This document shows positions 21,083-31,578 of a stretch of DNA of 64,000 nucleotides, piece after piece. Every line of letters begins with the position of its first letter. Positions within the stretch are counted from its first letter, which is position 1. The notes beneath the pieces are model-generated. The model had not been told where the DNA came from. It saw nothing but the letters and a program-made list of their open reading frames with translations, and did not search any database. This DNA is from Achatina immaculata (Eukaryota > Mollusca > Gastropoda > Stylommatophora > Achatinidae), in NCBI GenBank assembly GCA_009760885.1, contig CM019696.1, forward strand, positions 49,034,574 through 49,098,573. Direction: 5' to 3'. Both the position numbers and the translations under genes were made by a program.

Positions 21083-22165
21083 ATGGACCTTACAGAAACG
21101 TATGCTGATTGGCTGGCACTGACACAAATAAATTATAGCTTCAAACCAACACCATTCATCAGTTATGAGTTACGTAGACTCTGTGAAATAGTAAACTGCG
21201 TGTTTATATGTAATATTCTGGGCCTGTTCGGAATAGCAGCTAATATTATTAACATGATAATCTTTCAGAAGCAAGGCTTCGGTAATACCATGAACATCAG
21301 TCTCTTTGGGTTGGCGATATCAGACCTGTGCACCCTCCTAGCGTTGTTGTGGTTCAATGTCTGCGTCAACCCCTTGTTCGAGCGCTCTGGCTTGTCGCTG
21401 GATCCTGCAGAAATCCAGCACTTGACTGCTTGCTCCCCCCACAACTGCTTCATCAGAGTGACTGGCTGGATCACGGTCTTCATCACGGCTGAGAGGTGCC
21501 TCTGTATAACCATGCCACTGAAAGTCAAGCAGATCATCACACCTAAGAGGACTACCTTCATTATATCCCTCATATACCTGCTCATGGCCTTGTCTTACGT
21601 GCCAGAGTTTGCCACTGTCTACATTGACTGGAAGTTCTACCCTGACAGAAATAAAACTCTGTTAGGTCTCGCTTTTAGAAACAACAGGAAAAATGTTGAG
21701 GGACTGGTGTTCATTCTGTACACTGTGCTCGGAGCGTTATCTTTTGTCGCTGTCATTGTTTTCACCTTCTTGTTAGTTGTTAAACTGAGAAGCAAAACAA
21801 AATGGCGACAGCAGTTGACCTTTGACATCAGACAATCTGAGAACTTGTCCAACAGAGACAAGAAGACGATGAGCATGGTGATTGTCATTGCTAGCGTGAC
21901 CATAATCTGCTATGTTCCAGGAACAGCCATTTCTGTGGTCACGTATATTGTTCCAGAGTTTAACATCGTTGGTGGATACGTCAACATCTTCATGACTACT
22001 TGGTCTTTCGCGTTTGTCTTTGAAGCATCCAACTCCAGCGTGAACATTTTCTTGTACTACAGACTGAGTACCAAATATCGCCAAATGTTTAACGAGATCT
22101 TCTCCAAGTGCAACAGAAAGGACGTTATGGATGCCAGAGAGAGATCTCAGGCCGAAAATTCGTAA
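21083..22165 (+). CDS. Class A (rhodopsin-like) GPCR, candidate chemosensory receptor, gene 1
   Basis: A complete, intronless 360-residue seven-transmembrane receptor. TM1 is about residues 36-62 with N54 (AANIIN). TM2 is about 70-92 with the sodium-site D81 (LAISD). TM3 ends in ERC (137-139) in place of DRY. TM4 is about 157-175, TM5 about 206-235, TM6 carries CYVPG (276-280) in place of CWxP, and TM7 ends SVNIFLYY (319-326) in place of NPxxY. A possible N-glycosylation site is NKT (190-192) in the second extracellular loop, which has no Cys to pair with C122. The short N-terminus has no signal peptide. The start is the first ATG in frame and is conserved in all four paralogues. The layout resembles the candidate chemosensory receptors of Aplysia and Elysia, expected to signal at the plasma membrane of sensory cells. 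The ligand is unknown, and a peptide receptor is the main alternative. Confidence 0.92.
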   Translation: MDLTETYADWLALTQINYSFKPTPFISYELRRLCEIVNCVFICNILGLFGIAANIINMIIFQKQGFGNTMNISLFGLAISDLCTLLALLWFNVCVNPLFERSGLSLDPAEIQHLTACSPHNCFIRVTGWITVFITAERCLCITMPLKVKQIITPKRTTFIISLIYLLMALSYVPEFATVYIDWKFYPDRNKTLLGLAFRNNRKNVEGLVFILYTVLGALSFVAVIVFTFLLVVKLRSKTKWRQQLTFDIRQSENLSNRDKKTMSMVIVIASVTIICYVPGTAISVVTYIVPEFNIVGGYVNIFMTTWSFAFVFEASNSSVNIFLYYRLSTKYRQMFNEIFSKCNRKDVMDARERSQAENS

Positions 22166-22301
22166 AGATAACTATTTTCAAAAAACCCGAATGCTCACAT
22201 GCATGACTATTTTCTTTACTAAGATCTAGTACTGAATATTCAAGTAACTTTGAATAGTTGGTGCACGGTACTTTGTATGACATAAATTAGATGAACATCG
22301 C

Positions 22302-22356
22302 AATAAAGTCTAAGACATCAGAACATGGGAAGATAATGCTCTATACAATAAATAAA
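22302..22356 (+). promoter_or_regulatory. Candidate polyadenylation signals of GPCR gene 1
   Basis: AATAAA at 22302-22307 and overlapping AATAAA/AATAAATAAA at 22347-22356, 140-190 bp after the stop. The first is conserved at 33950-33955 after gene 2. Confidence 0.55.
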
Positions 22357-23150
22357 GATGTCTCTTAGTTACGGGACAGAAGACACGTACTCGTATGTTT
22401 TGTCACTCAGCGACCCACAGGTGCCATGTCAGAGCTCTGGCTGGAGAAGCATAACTGACATAAACCCTACCCCACCCCCCAGTCCGGTGGTGCCCCCAGT
22501 AACAGGCCTAAGCTGGCTAACGGAACAGTGATCGCTATAATCCCCGTGGTGATGGAGTCTGCTAAAGAAGTACTGCACATTTCCTACTTTTTTTTTAGCT
22601 GTAGCCAGGAACCGAAAAATAGCTGCCATGACCCACTCCCAATCCGACGCGTTGCTGTGTCTCAACATCGACTGCAAAGATCGACAGCTCACACTTCAGA
22701 GAGATTGAAGAAGAAGTAGTCCCTTAGCGACACCTGTCAATTACCTGTGCATACAGGTCTCTCAGGTTACAGTGAGGCAAGGGTGTTAGAGAGGACACTC
22801 TGACGATGAGGGATTAATGGCCGATTACCTAGAGCAGTTTTCGCTGAGTGTGGGGTCTGGGTTTCTAAACATCTCCAGAATGTGCGCAGAAATAACAGCT
22901 CGAATAAGAAATTTTGGAAATACTTGCATCAAAGACACATACTCGAATACAAAGGAAACAAGTTTCATGAGATTGGGGGGTGGGGGGGGGGAGGTAGGTA
23001 TTGTTTATCGACCTCTGAAAAAGGTCAAAACAAGATAGAGTGAGATAGAATACTTTCAGTGTTTAGCATTCTTTCCTTTCATGACAAAATTAGACTTTTC
23101 TGAGATAAGCTTTTTCTGTAGTTTACAGTTACGCGTATAAATATCAGAAA

Positions 23151-23369
23151 TGAGGTACTTTAGAGAAGACCGTATTGGAAGGATACATAATGGGAAAAAG
23201 AAAGAGAGGAAGACCAAAACGAAGATGGCTGCAAGACATCATTGATGATCTGCAAATGGATGTAGCAACGGCAGGCCGTCTTGCTCACAACCGAGAAGCC
23301 TACAGGAGTGCTGTTTGGGAGGCAAAGTTTCACAAGGGACATGCAAATGAATGAATGAATGAGGTACTT
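23151..23369 (+). mobile_element. LINE family C, 200-bp 3' fragment with target-site duplication
   Basis: The last 60 or so codons of the family C RT ORF (GYIMGKKKRGRPKRRWLQDI-like, ending at LAHNREAYRSAVWEAKF), followed by an (AATG)n tail. It is flanked by the 10-bp direct repeat TGAGGTACTT at 23151-23160 and 23360-23369. This makes it a bona fide, extremely 5'-truncated insertion. It is dead as a gene. Confidence 0.88.
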
Positions 23370-23539
23370 GCCTTAGTTCTCTACGTCGTTTATACTTTTA
23401 ACTTCATAGTGGCCAGGGAATGGATCAACAGTGTGTTCTTCTTCTAATTGATTGGGACTGAGAGCATGATGTTCTTTGCAGCCGATGTGGTGAAAATGGT
23501 GAAGCACATTATGGTGTCGGATGGGGAGAGCGTTACATT

Positions 23540-23660
23540 ATGATCACTGCCCTGTTACCCAGATTTATAGAAGACTCCACTCTCGTGGGGAAGATAATGA
23601 TCCCTGCCCTGTTACCTAGAGTTCTAGAAGACTCTACTGTCATAGGGAATATAAAGAACG
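23540..23660. repeat. Local direct repeat, about 69 bp, two copies
   Basis: 'ccctgttacc.aga.tt.ta' plus 'gaagactc.act.tc' occurs twice directly before the family C LINE. Confidence 0.6.
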
Positions 23661-23666
23661 CAGGCC

Positions 23667-24152
23667 TGAAAAAAGAGTAACTTGAAATTATGCACAAACT
23701 ACAGAACTGTTGCCCTGATTAGTCATGCCAGTAAAATTCTGTTAAAAATCATAATGGAAAGACTTCGTAAGAAAATAGAAGAAGAAGTCAATATGGTCTA
23801 AGCTGGTTTCATGCAAGGAACAGGAGCAAGGGATCATATATTCAATATAAGATTAATAATAGAGAAATGCAGAGAGTTTAATGTGAATCTATAGTTAGCC
23901 TTTACAGACTACTCAAAGGCATTTGATTGTGTACAGAGCAAAAACTTTGGGAAATAATGGAGAAAATGGGATTTCCAACACATTTGATACAATTAACATC
24001 ACTGCTGTATCTAGACTAACAGGCAGCAGTAAGAATAAATAGTGAAACAACAACTTGGTTTGACATAAAACAAGGGGTCAGTCAGGGGTGCATATTGTCG
24101 CCTTACTTACTTAACTTGTATACTGAAAATATAATGAGGAATGCTAGAGAAG

Positions 24153-24201
<49 letters not shown>

Positions 24202-24908
24202 CCTTATGTGCCCAGGGCACATGGGGCTTCCGCAAGGGTTTTCCACAAATGCCTGTCCTTCGCCTTTTTTTCTGCTCTTGCCCAGGTGAGCCCTCTATTG
24301 CTCAACATCCTTTCTGAAGATGCAGACAAAGAATATTACGATGCCATAACAATTGGAGGTTATGAAATACCAGAGATTAAAACAACTAAAGAATCTGTGG
24401 AGATGAGCAGACAGAACTACAAAAATAAGATTTTTAAGGGCATGCATCTTTCCCATCGCAACATATGCCTGTGAGACGTGGACACTTAACAAAACAGCTG
24501 AGAAACACATAAATGCCTTTGAATGTAAACGCTACAGAAGAGTTCTTTCAAATGTCGTGGAAACAAAAAAGAACAAACATATCTATACTACAAGAACTTA
24601 ATATTGAAGAAAGCTGGCTAGAAAAGAGGATTAAAGAGAGAAAACTTAAATATTTTGGACACATTAAACGCCATGATAATCTAGAGAAGACCGTCTTGGA
24701 AGGGTACATAATGGGAAAAAGAAAGAGAGAAAGACCAAGGCGAAGATGGCTGCAAGACATCGTTGAGGATCTGCAAATGGATGCATCAGCAGCAGGTCAT
24801 CTTGCTCACAACCGAGAAGTCTACAGGAGTGCTGTTTGGGAGGCAAGGTTCCGCAAGGGACATGTAAATGAATGAATGAATGAATGAATGAATGAATGAA
24901 TGAATGAA
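23667..24908 (+). pseudogene. LINE family C, degenerate reverse transcriptase
   Basis: Homologous to the intact RT ORF at 47893-49545 from NLKLC.NYRTVALISHASKI onward. Motif A is still visible as DYSKAFDC. Several codons have become stops (for example in VNMV*AGF and NVNL*LAF). The motif C (YADD) stretch is deleted after YEIPEI, joining directly to a later part of the thumb. A foreign 167-bp piece is inserted at 24156-24322. From 24513 a 120-codon frame survives to the C-terminus (KLKYFGHIKRHDNLEKT). It ends in a long (AATG)n tail (24866-24908). Clearly non-functional. Confidence 0.9.
24156..24322 (-). mobile_element. 167-bp insertion with a (TC)n end and 7-bp duplication, inside LINE C
   Basis: Interrupts the RT sequence between two copies of GAAGATG (24149-24155 and 24316-24322). 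It starts with (TC)n at 24156-24197. Read on the minus strand it therefore ends in (GA)n, like a retroposon tail. The body contains the inverted repeat 'tgtgccc-aggg-cacatgggg'. Probably a SINE, but I could not place box A and box B with confidence. Confidence 0.6.
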
Positions 24909-24909
24909 A

Positions 24910-25525
24910 GTTGCAGTTGGCGGGACCAAAATTTGCAACTACTCGATTCTTGTACGTACTTCATTTCTGCGTACTAATCTTATTTTCTGCCCCTCTCGTT
25001 TCTCCCCATCTTCCTTCACTCTTCTATCTTATTGTAAAACTGAACCATACACCTTAGTCTGCCTCTATTTAAGAGTGAGGCACACATCAAAACACCAGAA
25101 ACCAGATCAAGAATATCATAACCAGAACCAGCTTTCCTAGCATGAATAATATAGTAATAGTTTATAGAAGTACTAAAAGTGAGGAAAAAAAGAGAGTATT
25201 ACAATGTTGTAGTGAGTGAATGTAACTCTTTTCTTGTGATATATATATAAAAAGTAAATAAAATAAAATGAATTTGTGAAGGAAAGATTTGAGTGTGGGA
25301 CAAATTCAACACATTACCCAAAACTCCTGAATGCGACGAGAAGTCTGAAGACAGAATCAGAGAAACAATCACTACCTCAAGTAACATTTAGAAGAAAAAA
25401 AAAAGCATTCTTACAACTAAAATACGAGAAATGTGAAATCCTAAACTACTAATTTATTCAGAAAATAACTTACTACTATTCTCCACTTGTTTAGTAAAAG
25501 CTAAGTTATAATAAATCCTGACAGT
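24910..25525. other. No recognisable feature
   Basis: AT-rich sequence with short A-runs. No supported ORF. Confidence 0.45.
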
Positions 25526-25526
25526 C

Positions 25527-25880
25527 TTCTTCTTCAGCGATCATGAAAAACTGGTCATGCTAAATCTGCAGCTCTCTCGCCCCGATGAAACCCTCCGACT
25601 TCTCCAACATTTGTTGGCGTTTCCCTGTTGAGATCCGCATGAACGCAGCCATGACGTGAATCGATAATGTTGCATGACCGCTTCTCCTTGTTGCTTGTGT
25701 GTCCTGATTTTCCCAAACTGTGCCATTTGTAGGCTAACACTCTTCGGCAGCCTGGTTGACCTCGTGTTATCGATAATGGTGGCACTTACCTGGGCGGCTT
25801 CTGTCCGAGCGCTTACCGGAGAAAAGGTCCCGCTGCTTGCACGAGAATCACGCGAATCACACACAGAATCGTAGGACATG
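25527..25880 (-). repeat. Possible GAA-tailed retroposon
   Basis: Begins with a short CTTCTTCTTC (GAA tail on the minus strand) and is GC-richer than its surroundings. 'aaatctgcag.cct.tcgcc' is shared with about 37260-37285. The minus-strand ORFs have no recognisable content. Confidence 0.35.
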
Positions 25881-25881
25881 T

Positions 25882-26535
25882 TGTTATTCACATCACTTTC
25901 ACAGGGTTTGCTGTGTGTTCACTTTTGTCCTTTACAAATACCGTTTTTCCCAAATATTCATTTGTTATTGCCGTTGTTTTTTCACAACTTTTTCTTTATA
26001 AAACTGTCTTCAGTTTCTTATTTATCTCACTTTTCTTCATCTTTTTATCCTGTTTAATAAAACTGCACTATTAAAGTCTACTTTCATCTAAATCTACTCT
26101 GCTAGAATCAGTTTTACCGCACCATCGTTATATCTGTCCTCTTCTTGAGTTAAAGTGTTTCGTCTGATCAAACGTACGTAATAATATGTAATAACAAAGA
26201 CGGTTTGTGGACTGTAAGCCACGAGAACAAAGCGCTGAGACGTGAGAGAAAGTAGATAAAAACTTTACAACGAACAAACACTAAGATAACAGAGGCCAGT
26301 CGGTCACAGACTACGCATTTTTCAAGATCTGCATAGCGTCATCCCCTCTTGCTCTGATCGATTCAGACAGATCATAAGGTCTCGTTATAGAGCGACGAGT
26401 TGCCAACGTACCAGAAAACTTTCCGAAACCTCCTGTTTATATATCTGAATAAAGATATAAAACTACACGTATAATCTTTCTTAAAAAGATATACTCAAAA
26501 GAAACATTAATGTCGCTATTGTATAAATGTATTGT
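25882..26535. other. No recognisable feature
   Basis: AT-rich, apparently single copy. Confidence 0.45.
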
Positions 26536-26539
26536 CTCA

Positions 26540-27075
26540 AAATATGATAGATTACGTATATTTTTCTTAAATATGAAAAATGCAGCAAAATGTCTGTATA
26601 AAAGAATAGTTTTGTGTTGAAGGTGTAATCTCATTGGCTAGTTTTGTTAGTGCTGGCATAATGAGGTCAAACTTGCTTTCACTCTGCCTGGCATTCAAGT
26701 GAGAAAAGATTGAAGAACATTTTTTTATCTAAACATAGATGGAGCCTGCTGAGAAGTCAATATTTCATTAAGCTCTACAAACCTCGGAGAACCACTGCAG
26801 CACACTATCATCATGTTACTGTAAGCCAAGTTATAGACCAAATTATTAAAAATAATTTCAATATCTCAAGAAAGGAAAGAGAAAAGACGCAGAAGTGACA
26901 AACATGTGAAAATACTCGACTGTAAGTTAATTCACAGAATAATACTCCAAGCTACAGAGACATCGGCCATCATTGATCTACAATGTGGTGTTGGCGAATT
27001 TTGTTTCGATAAATTAAAAAAGAATCTGATTTGTCAACATCTGCTCATTATTAAACATTTCAGTCATTTGCATGT
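26540..27075. repeat. Interspersed repeat family X, copy 1
   Basis: About 530 bp closely related to 35655-36150 and, for the last 250 bp, to 63656-63905. Shared landmarks are 'tctgtataaaagaatagttt', 'gagaaaagattgaagaacat' and 'tcaatatctcaagaaaggaa'. There is no intact ORF. The type of element is not recognised. Confidence 0.75.
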
Positions 27076-27156
27076 TGCAGGCTGTTCACATTGTAGGCTC
27101 CAACTTGAAATCCTCTTTTACTTTTTTTAAATTTATTTTTCTCATAGTATTTTCAC

Positions 27157-27640
27157 TGACTCTTTTGAAAACAAATGCCTAAGGAAAATACTCGGCATCA
27201 AGTGGAATGAATTCAAGAACAGTGCAGAGATAAGACAGATGACTGAACAACAACCAGTCTCATGGGTGATCAGGAAAAGGAGATGGACGTATGTTGGTCA
27301 CTTGATGAGAAGAAACAGTCAGGGAATCCCAAAACAAGCTATCAAGTGGAACACAACAGGCCGAAGAAAAAGAGGCAGACAGCGTGAAACTCTGAAGAGG
27401 ACATTGTTAAGAGAGGCCAAATTAACAGGCATAAAATCCCTTGATGAGGTTGAAAGACTCGCCGAAGACAGGAAAAATTGGCGAACTACTTTGCGAGCCC
27501 TATGTGGCGTTTAACGGCACGGGAAGGATATAAGATATAAGATAAGAAGATATAAGATCAGAAAATATAAGATATAAGATAAGACGATATAAGATATAAG
27601 ATAAGAAGATATAAGATATAAGATAAGAAGATTTTCACTG
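27157..27640 (+). pseudogene. LINE family A, 3' fragment
   Basis: C-terminal RT region: NKCLRKILGIKW-type start, VIRKRRWTYVGHLMRRN, GRRKRGRQRETLKRTLLREA, and TLRALCGV at the end. An expanded (ATAAGATATAAG)n tail follows to about 27640. It keeps a Trp codon where the copy at 51303-52122 has a stop. 5'-truncated and non-functional. Confidence 0.88.
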
Positions 27641-27644
27641 TACA

Positions 27645-28645
27645 GTCAAAGCAAATCCGGTGAGACGGCACAGCCTTGCCTATCTCCTTGCCTAACTCCT
27701 TGCGTTATTGGTTGATATTTGCCTAACATATTTTCTACACTGATGACTCTTGATTCCAACGCATGTTTGTTATTATTATTCTGAGATCTTTACCCTAAAT
27801 ATTTATATCATCTAACATTTTCATGATTTCGTTATTTTTTTATTGTGTCAAATGCTTTGATACCGTCAGTGAAGAATGCAAACAAGTTTTTAGAAGTACA
27901 GAAAGAGTGCACATAATGCCATATGTGCACTAAGAATTCTGTTAAAGATAACTTTAGAAGTGTTCTCCCTATCAGAGTCCTTAATGCAGATATAGCGTTA
28001 TCTGTTTCTTTTCCGTCTACAAATCCAAATTGCTCATCTCCTTTTTTTCGTCTTTATTCTGTGTCTAGTTCTCATAATAGTTCTCAATAACAGTTTTGTG
28101 ATATGTTATGAAAGGTATATTATGAAAGGTATGTTAGGAAAGGTATGTTAGGAAAGGTATGCTTTAAAGTCGTCTCACTCTTTGGGTTCTGGCTTCTTTG
28201 ACAGAGTAATGAAGGTGGATTTTAATAGTTCACTAGGTGTGTATCCGGTGTTAATGTCGCCATTCAATAATTTGTTTATTAAACACCGCGTTCATCAAGG
28301 GCTTCTATTTCTTCTGCAGATATTTTGTCAGATTCTGTCGTTTCCCTCTCTTCGTGTGTTTAGTGGCATCTAAGACGTCGTCTTCAAGTATTGCTGGTCC
28401 ATCGCAGTTATTTAAATAGATTTTTGATAAATTTAGGTCTGGTCTGGCTCCATCATTCCCCTCATTAATGAACTCTGTCCACCCTTCGGTCATGTCCTCA
28501 CTCCCCATTATCATTTTGCCCTCCTTCGACCCCACGCAACCTGTGTAGCACTTCCGTTGTTTGCCTGCCCGGCCACTCATTAGTTTGCGCATACTTTCAC
28601 AATGTTTTTCATGACGGTCTTCATTTTCCTGCAATGCTCGGCTGG
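27645..28645 (-). pseudogene. LINE family B-like, endonuclease-RT linker and RT, degenerate
   Basis: Read on the minus strand: a linker ORF (28305-28634, MIMGSEDMTEGWTEFINEG then KIYLNNCDGPAILEDDVLDA) followed by frame-broken RT. The RT has a KAFDTIK motif A near 27845 and GKYQPITQGVRQG near 27700, a close match to the family B copy at 9751. There are several stops and frameshifts. It lacks the 3' end. Confidence 0.75.
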
Positions 28646-28704
28646 CCAGTCTTTTTTACCCTGTTTGCATTTGTTTCTTATCTTTTTTATCAGTCATCTC
28701 ATAG

Positions 28705-28855
28705 TTGTATTTGTCTTTTTTACCAGTAATGTCTTCTTTTTATCCTTTGGCTGCAGCTTTTCTGGCGTCACCCGTTTCTTCTTCTTCTTTGCTGTTCTTT
28801 TCTCTCGGGTATTATTTCTCTTCCTGTCTGATGGATTTACTCTCGTTGCATTTCC
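28705..28855. other. LINE-derived or unknown, Lys/Arg-rich on the minus strand
   Basis: Continues upstream of the family B-like linker. The minus-strand translation is rich in Lys, which may be the basic N-terminal side of the linker. Not assignable with confidence. Confidence 0.3.
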
Positions 28856-28859
28856 CACT

Positions 28860-28880
28860 CTTCTTCTTCTTCTTCTTCTT

Positions 28881-28912
<32 letters not shown>

Positions 28913-28956
28913 TCTTCTTCTTCTTCTTCTTCTACTTCTTCTTCTACGTTCAAGGT
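28860..28956. repeat. (CTT)n/(CTA)n triplet repeat
   Basis: CTT runs flanking a block of CTA/ACT triplets. Because the sequence to the right is the 3' end of a minus-strand LINE, this is probably its expanded GAA tail. Confidence 0.85.
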
Positions 28957-28957
28957 T

Positions 28958-29370
28958 ATTGGTCACATCAGATCTTGATCCCTTTCGACACCGCAAAGCC
29001 CGCAGTTCTCTCCAGATCCTGATAGAGAGTCCCAAAGTTTTTGCCCCAAGCTTGTGTCCTCAGGTCTGGATGGTTTGGGCACTCTTGTAGGATATGGTCT
29101 GGAGTCTGGACTCCACTGCCACATGGACACCCGTCTGTGTGAGACGTTTTAAGTCGATGTAGGCTAACCGATACTTTGTGTTTTAGTTAGTGCATTGAAT
29201 CTATTCATAACCACAGCCGTGTATCTGTCCTTTAGTTCCTCCGTGCTATTAAACATGCCCAAGTCTCGCGTGATGTCTCTCATTCTCCTGTATGTTTTCT
29301 TTCATGTTACTCCTGTTTTGCCACATAATGGATCATGGTCCCTATTGCAGTCAGCCCCTGCCGTGGATTT
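28958..29370 (-). pseudogene. LINE family D, C-terminal Cys/His region
   Basis: The minus-strand translation at about 28965-29160 includes HRLKTSHTDGCPCGSGVQTP and DHILQECPNHPDLRTQAWG. This is the CxC...H...C pattern found after the RT or RNase H domain in jockey/I-type LINEs. It is followed by a GAA-rich tail (28860-28956). The part further upstream (29170-29370) is frame-broken. Confidence 0.65.
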
Positions 29371-29438
29371 TTTTTTTTTTTGGTAATAAGGGACTTCGGA
29401 ATCTTTTATCAACGAGCATGTAGTATAATAAAATAAAA

Positions 29439-29755
29439 AATAACTAATGAAGAATGTAGGAGAAGAGCTGGAGAGACAAAAAACCTTGTCAAAAAGATAA
29501 GAGAGAGACAATGTACTTTCATAGGACATGCAATGAGAAGAGGGGGCATTGAAAATATTATAACAACAGGAAAAATAGAAGGAAGAAGATCAAGAGGAAG
29601 ACCAAGAGAAATGATACTGGACAGTCTGGCGGGATGGTGTGAGAGGAGATCACCAACTGAGCTGATGGCCTGCATGAAGGATCGTGTACTCTGGAGAAGC
29701 ATAATAGCCAACGCCAGTCGGCACGGCACGTGATGATGATGATGATGATGATGTA
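29439..29755 (+). pseudogene. LINE family B, 3' fragment
   Basis: C-terminal part of the family B RT ORF in one open frame from 29533: ENIITTGKIEGRRSRGRPRE, then MILDSLAGWCERRSPTELMA and IIANASRHGT-stop. A (GAT)n tail follows. It shows the frame that is broken in the copy at 9751-10763. 5'-truncated. Confidence 0.88.
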
Positions 29756-29759
29756 GTCA

Positions 29760-30198
29760 ATTCGATTATGGGTATTTTTGGCTGGGCTGCTCCATGTAGC
29801 CAGACTTCTCAGATGTTGCTTAAACCACGTGCTTTCAGTAAATCATGTGCATTTTGGCTCATTCTATTCACTTATCTCCTCGTTCATTTCTCATTCACAG
29901 ACCATAATTCCCTACTAAATCTCTTTTAATCTTTCTTTTCTAATTTTGGCGTTAATATCACCGAGCACAATTTTAACTTCATGTGATTTGGTTTGGCTCA
30001 TGGTTTGTTCCAAATCATATAAAATATTTGAATATCTTCTTCACAACTGTCTGTTGTTGGAGCATATTCGTGTACGCTAGTTCTTCCTGTTAACTGAACT
30101 AACAGCACTCGATCTGACATATTCCAAATCCCTTTAATGTCCTTGCCTCTTCCTCATTAAAGAGTATCAATACTCTTCTTTCATGTTTATCTCCTCAT
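29760..30198 (-). pseudogene. LINE apurinic-like endonuclease, C-terminal half
   Basis: The minus strand reads HERRVLILFNEEEARTLKG, then (after a 1-nt shift) IWNMSDRVLLVQLTGRTSVH, EYAPTTDS and IVLGDINAKI, which matches the GDFNAKIG catalytic block. This is the APE-type endonuclease that nicks target DNA for target-primed reverse transcription. It continues the N-terminal half at 30650-30787, separated by a 24-bp minisatellite. Non-functional. Confidence 0.82.
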
Positions 30199-30649
30199 GA
30201 GTTTATGATAGTGTGCTGTCCTGACTGAGTGTATGACAGTGTGCTGTCCTGACTGAGTGTATGACAGTGTGCTGTCCTGACTGAGTGTATGATAGTGTGC
30301 TGTCCTGAGTGTATGACAGTGTGCTGTCCTGAGTGTATGACAGTGCGCTGTCCTGAGTGTATGACAGTGTGTTGTCCTGAGTGTATGATAGTGTGTTGTC
30401 CTGAGTGTATGACAGTGCGCTGTCCTGAGTGTATGACAGTGTGTTGTCCTGAGTGTATGACAGTGTGTTGTCCTGAGTGTATGACAGTGTGTTGTCCTGA
30501 GTGTATGACAGTGTGTTGTCCTGAGTGTATGATAGTGTGTTGTCCTGAGTGTATGACAGTGCGCTGTCCTGAGTGTATGACAGTGTGTTGTCCTGAGTGT
30601 ATGACAGTGTGTTGTCCTGAGTGTATGATAGTGTGCTGTCCTGACTTAC
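30199..30649. repeat. 24-bp minisatellite grown inside a LINE endonuclease ORF
   Basis: About 18 units of 'agtgtatgacagtgtgttgt' plus 'cctg'. The first three units carry an extra 'actg'. On the minus strand it reads SGQHTVIH repeated, in frame with the endonuclease sequence ending TGTDRSKSGQHTIIHS. The unit is thus an amplified piece of the LINE's own coding sequence. Confidence 0.93.
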
Positions 30650-30787
30650 TTCTGTCTGTACCTGTCAGTCTCACATCACTCATTATTATGACGTCTGTTT
30701 TCGTTTTTTCCATTTGTTTTATTACATCTTTCAATTTTCCTGCCTGATATACTGTATTTACATTCCATGTTGCGAGTTTGAATTTGT
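30650..30787 (-). pseudogene. LINE apurinic-like endonuclease, N-terminal part
   Basis: The minus strand reads KLATWNVNTVYQAG (motif I, Asn conserved), then DVIKQMEKTKTDVIIMSDVR and LTGTDRSKSG, the start of an APE domain. The usual catalytic Glu of SEVR is Asp here (SDVR). It runs without interruption into the 24-bp array. Confidence 0.85.
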
Positions 30788-30789
30788 TT

Positions 30790-31135
30790 TGCCAGCAGTA
30801 GCTTGATGACCATCTGACATCACCTGTGGTTCATGTTTTGCCAGTAGTAACTTGATGACCTTCTGGCATCACCTGTGGTTCATGTTTTGCTAGTAGTAAC
30901 TTGATGACGATCTGGCATCACCTGTGGTTCATGTTTTGCTAGCAGTAACTTGACGACCATCTGACATCACCTGTGGTTCATGTTATGTTAGTAGTAACTT
31001 GATGACGGTCTGGCATCACTTGTGGTTCATGTTTTGCTAGAAGTAATTTGATGACCATCTGACATCACCTGTGGTTCATGATTTGCTAGCAGTAACTTGA
31101 TGACCTTCTGGCATTACGTGTGGTTCATGAAATGC
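30790..31135. repeat. 49-bp minisatellite, about 7 units
   Basis: Unit core 'agtaacttgatgaccatctg' plus 'gcatcacctgtggttcatgttttgctagt'. Confidence 0.93.
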
Positions 31136-31239
31136 CCTACTGGACAAAATTCCTTTGTACGAGCACCCATTAACGTCGTTCACTTCAGTTTAACGTCTGT
31201 AGATCTGCATGACTATTCTTGGGAGTTACGACGATGGTT

Positions 31240-31578
31240 TGCTGTTGTCTTCTGAAGGTTTGTGTACAGTCTCTCTACTAGCCCCTGAAAGTTGTCTTCT
31301 GAAGGTTTGTGTACATTATCTCTACTAGCCCCTGAAAGTTGTCTTCTGAAGGTTTGTGTACATTATCTCTACTAGCCCCTGAAAGTTGTCTTCTGAAGGT
31401 TTGTGTACATTATCTCTACTAGCCCCTGAAAGTTGTCTTCTGAAGGTTTGTGTACATTATCTCTACTAGCCCCTGAAAGTTGTCTTCTGAAGGTTTGTGT
31501 ACATTATCTCTACTAGCCCCTGAAAGTTGTCTTCTGAAGGTTTGTGTACAGTATCTCTACTAGCCCCTGAACGTTGTC
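31240..31578. repeat. 47-bp minisatellite, about 7 units
   Basis: Unit core 'gttgtcttctgaaggtttgt' plus 'gtacattatctctactagcccctgaaa'. The central copies are nearly identical. Confidence 0.95.

Larger units (their letters stand above)
20030..22955. repeat. GPCR-containing duplicated block, copy 1
   Basis: The sequence from about 20030 through the first GPCR to about 22955 is homologous to 31868-34765. Shared anchors are 'aagtcttcttgtct' at the left and 'gagcagt...gtgtgg' at the right. The left flank also aligns, more loosely, with 43515-44439. The stretch 20170-21080 contains no supported gene, and an 86-codon ORF at 20601 is not conserved in the other block. Confidence 0.8.

Noticed and set aside
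21265..21585. Minus-strand ORFs inside the GPCR genes (recurring at 32599, 44331 and 45873)
   Set aside because: Antisense shadows of conserved receptor sequence; they recur only because the sense genes are paralogues.
28694..29035. Arg/Ser-rich protein
   Set aside because: Product of CTT/CTA triplets in a retroposon tail joined to LINE fragments.
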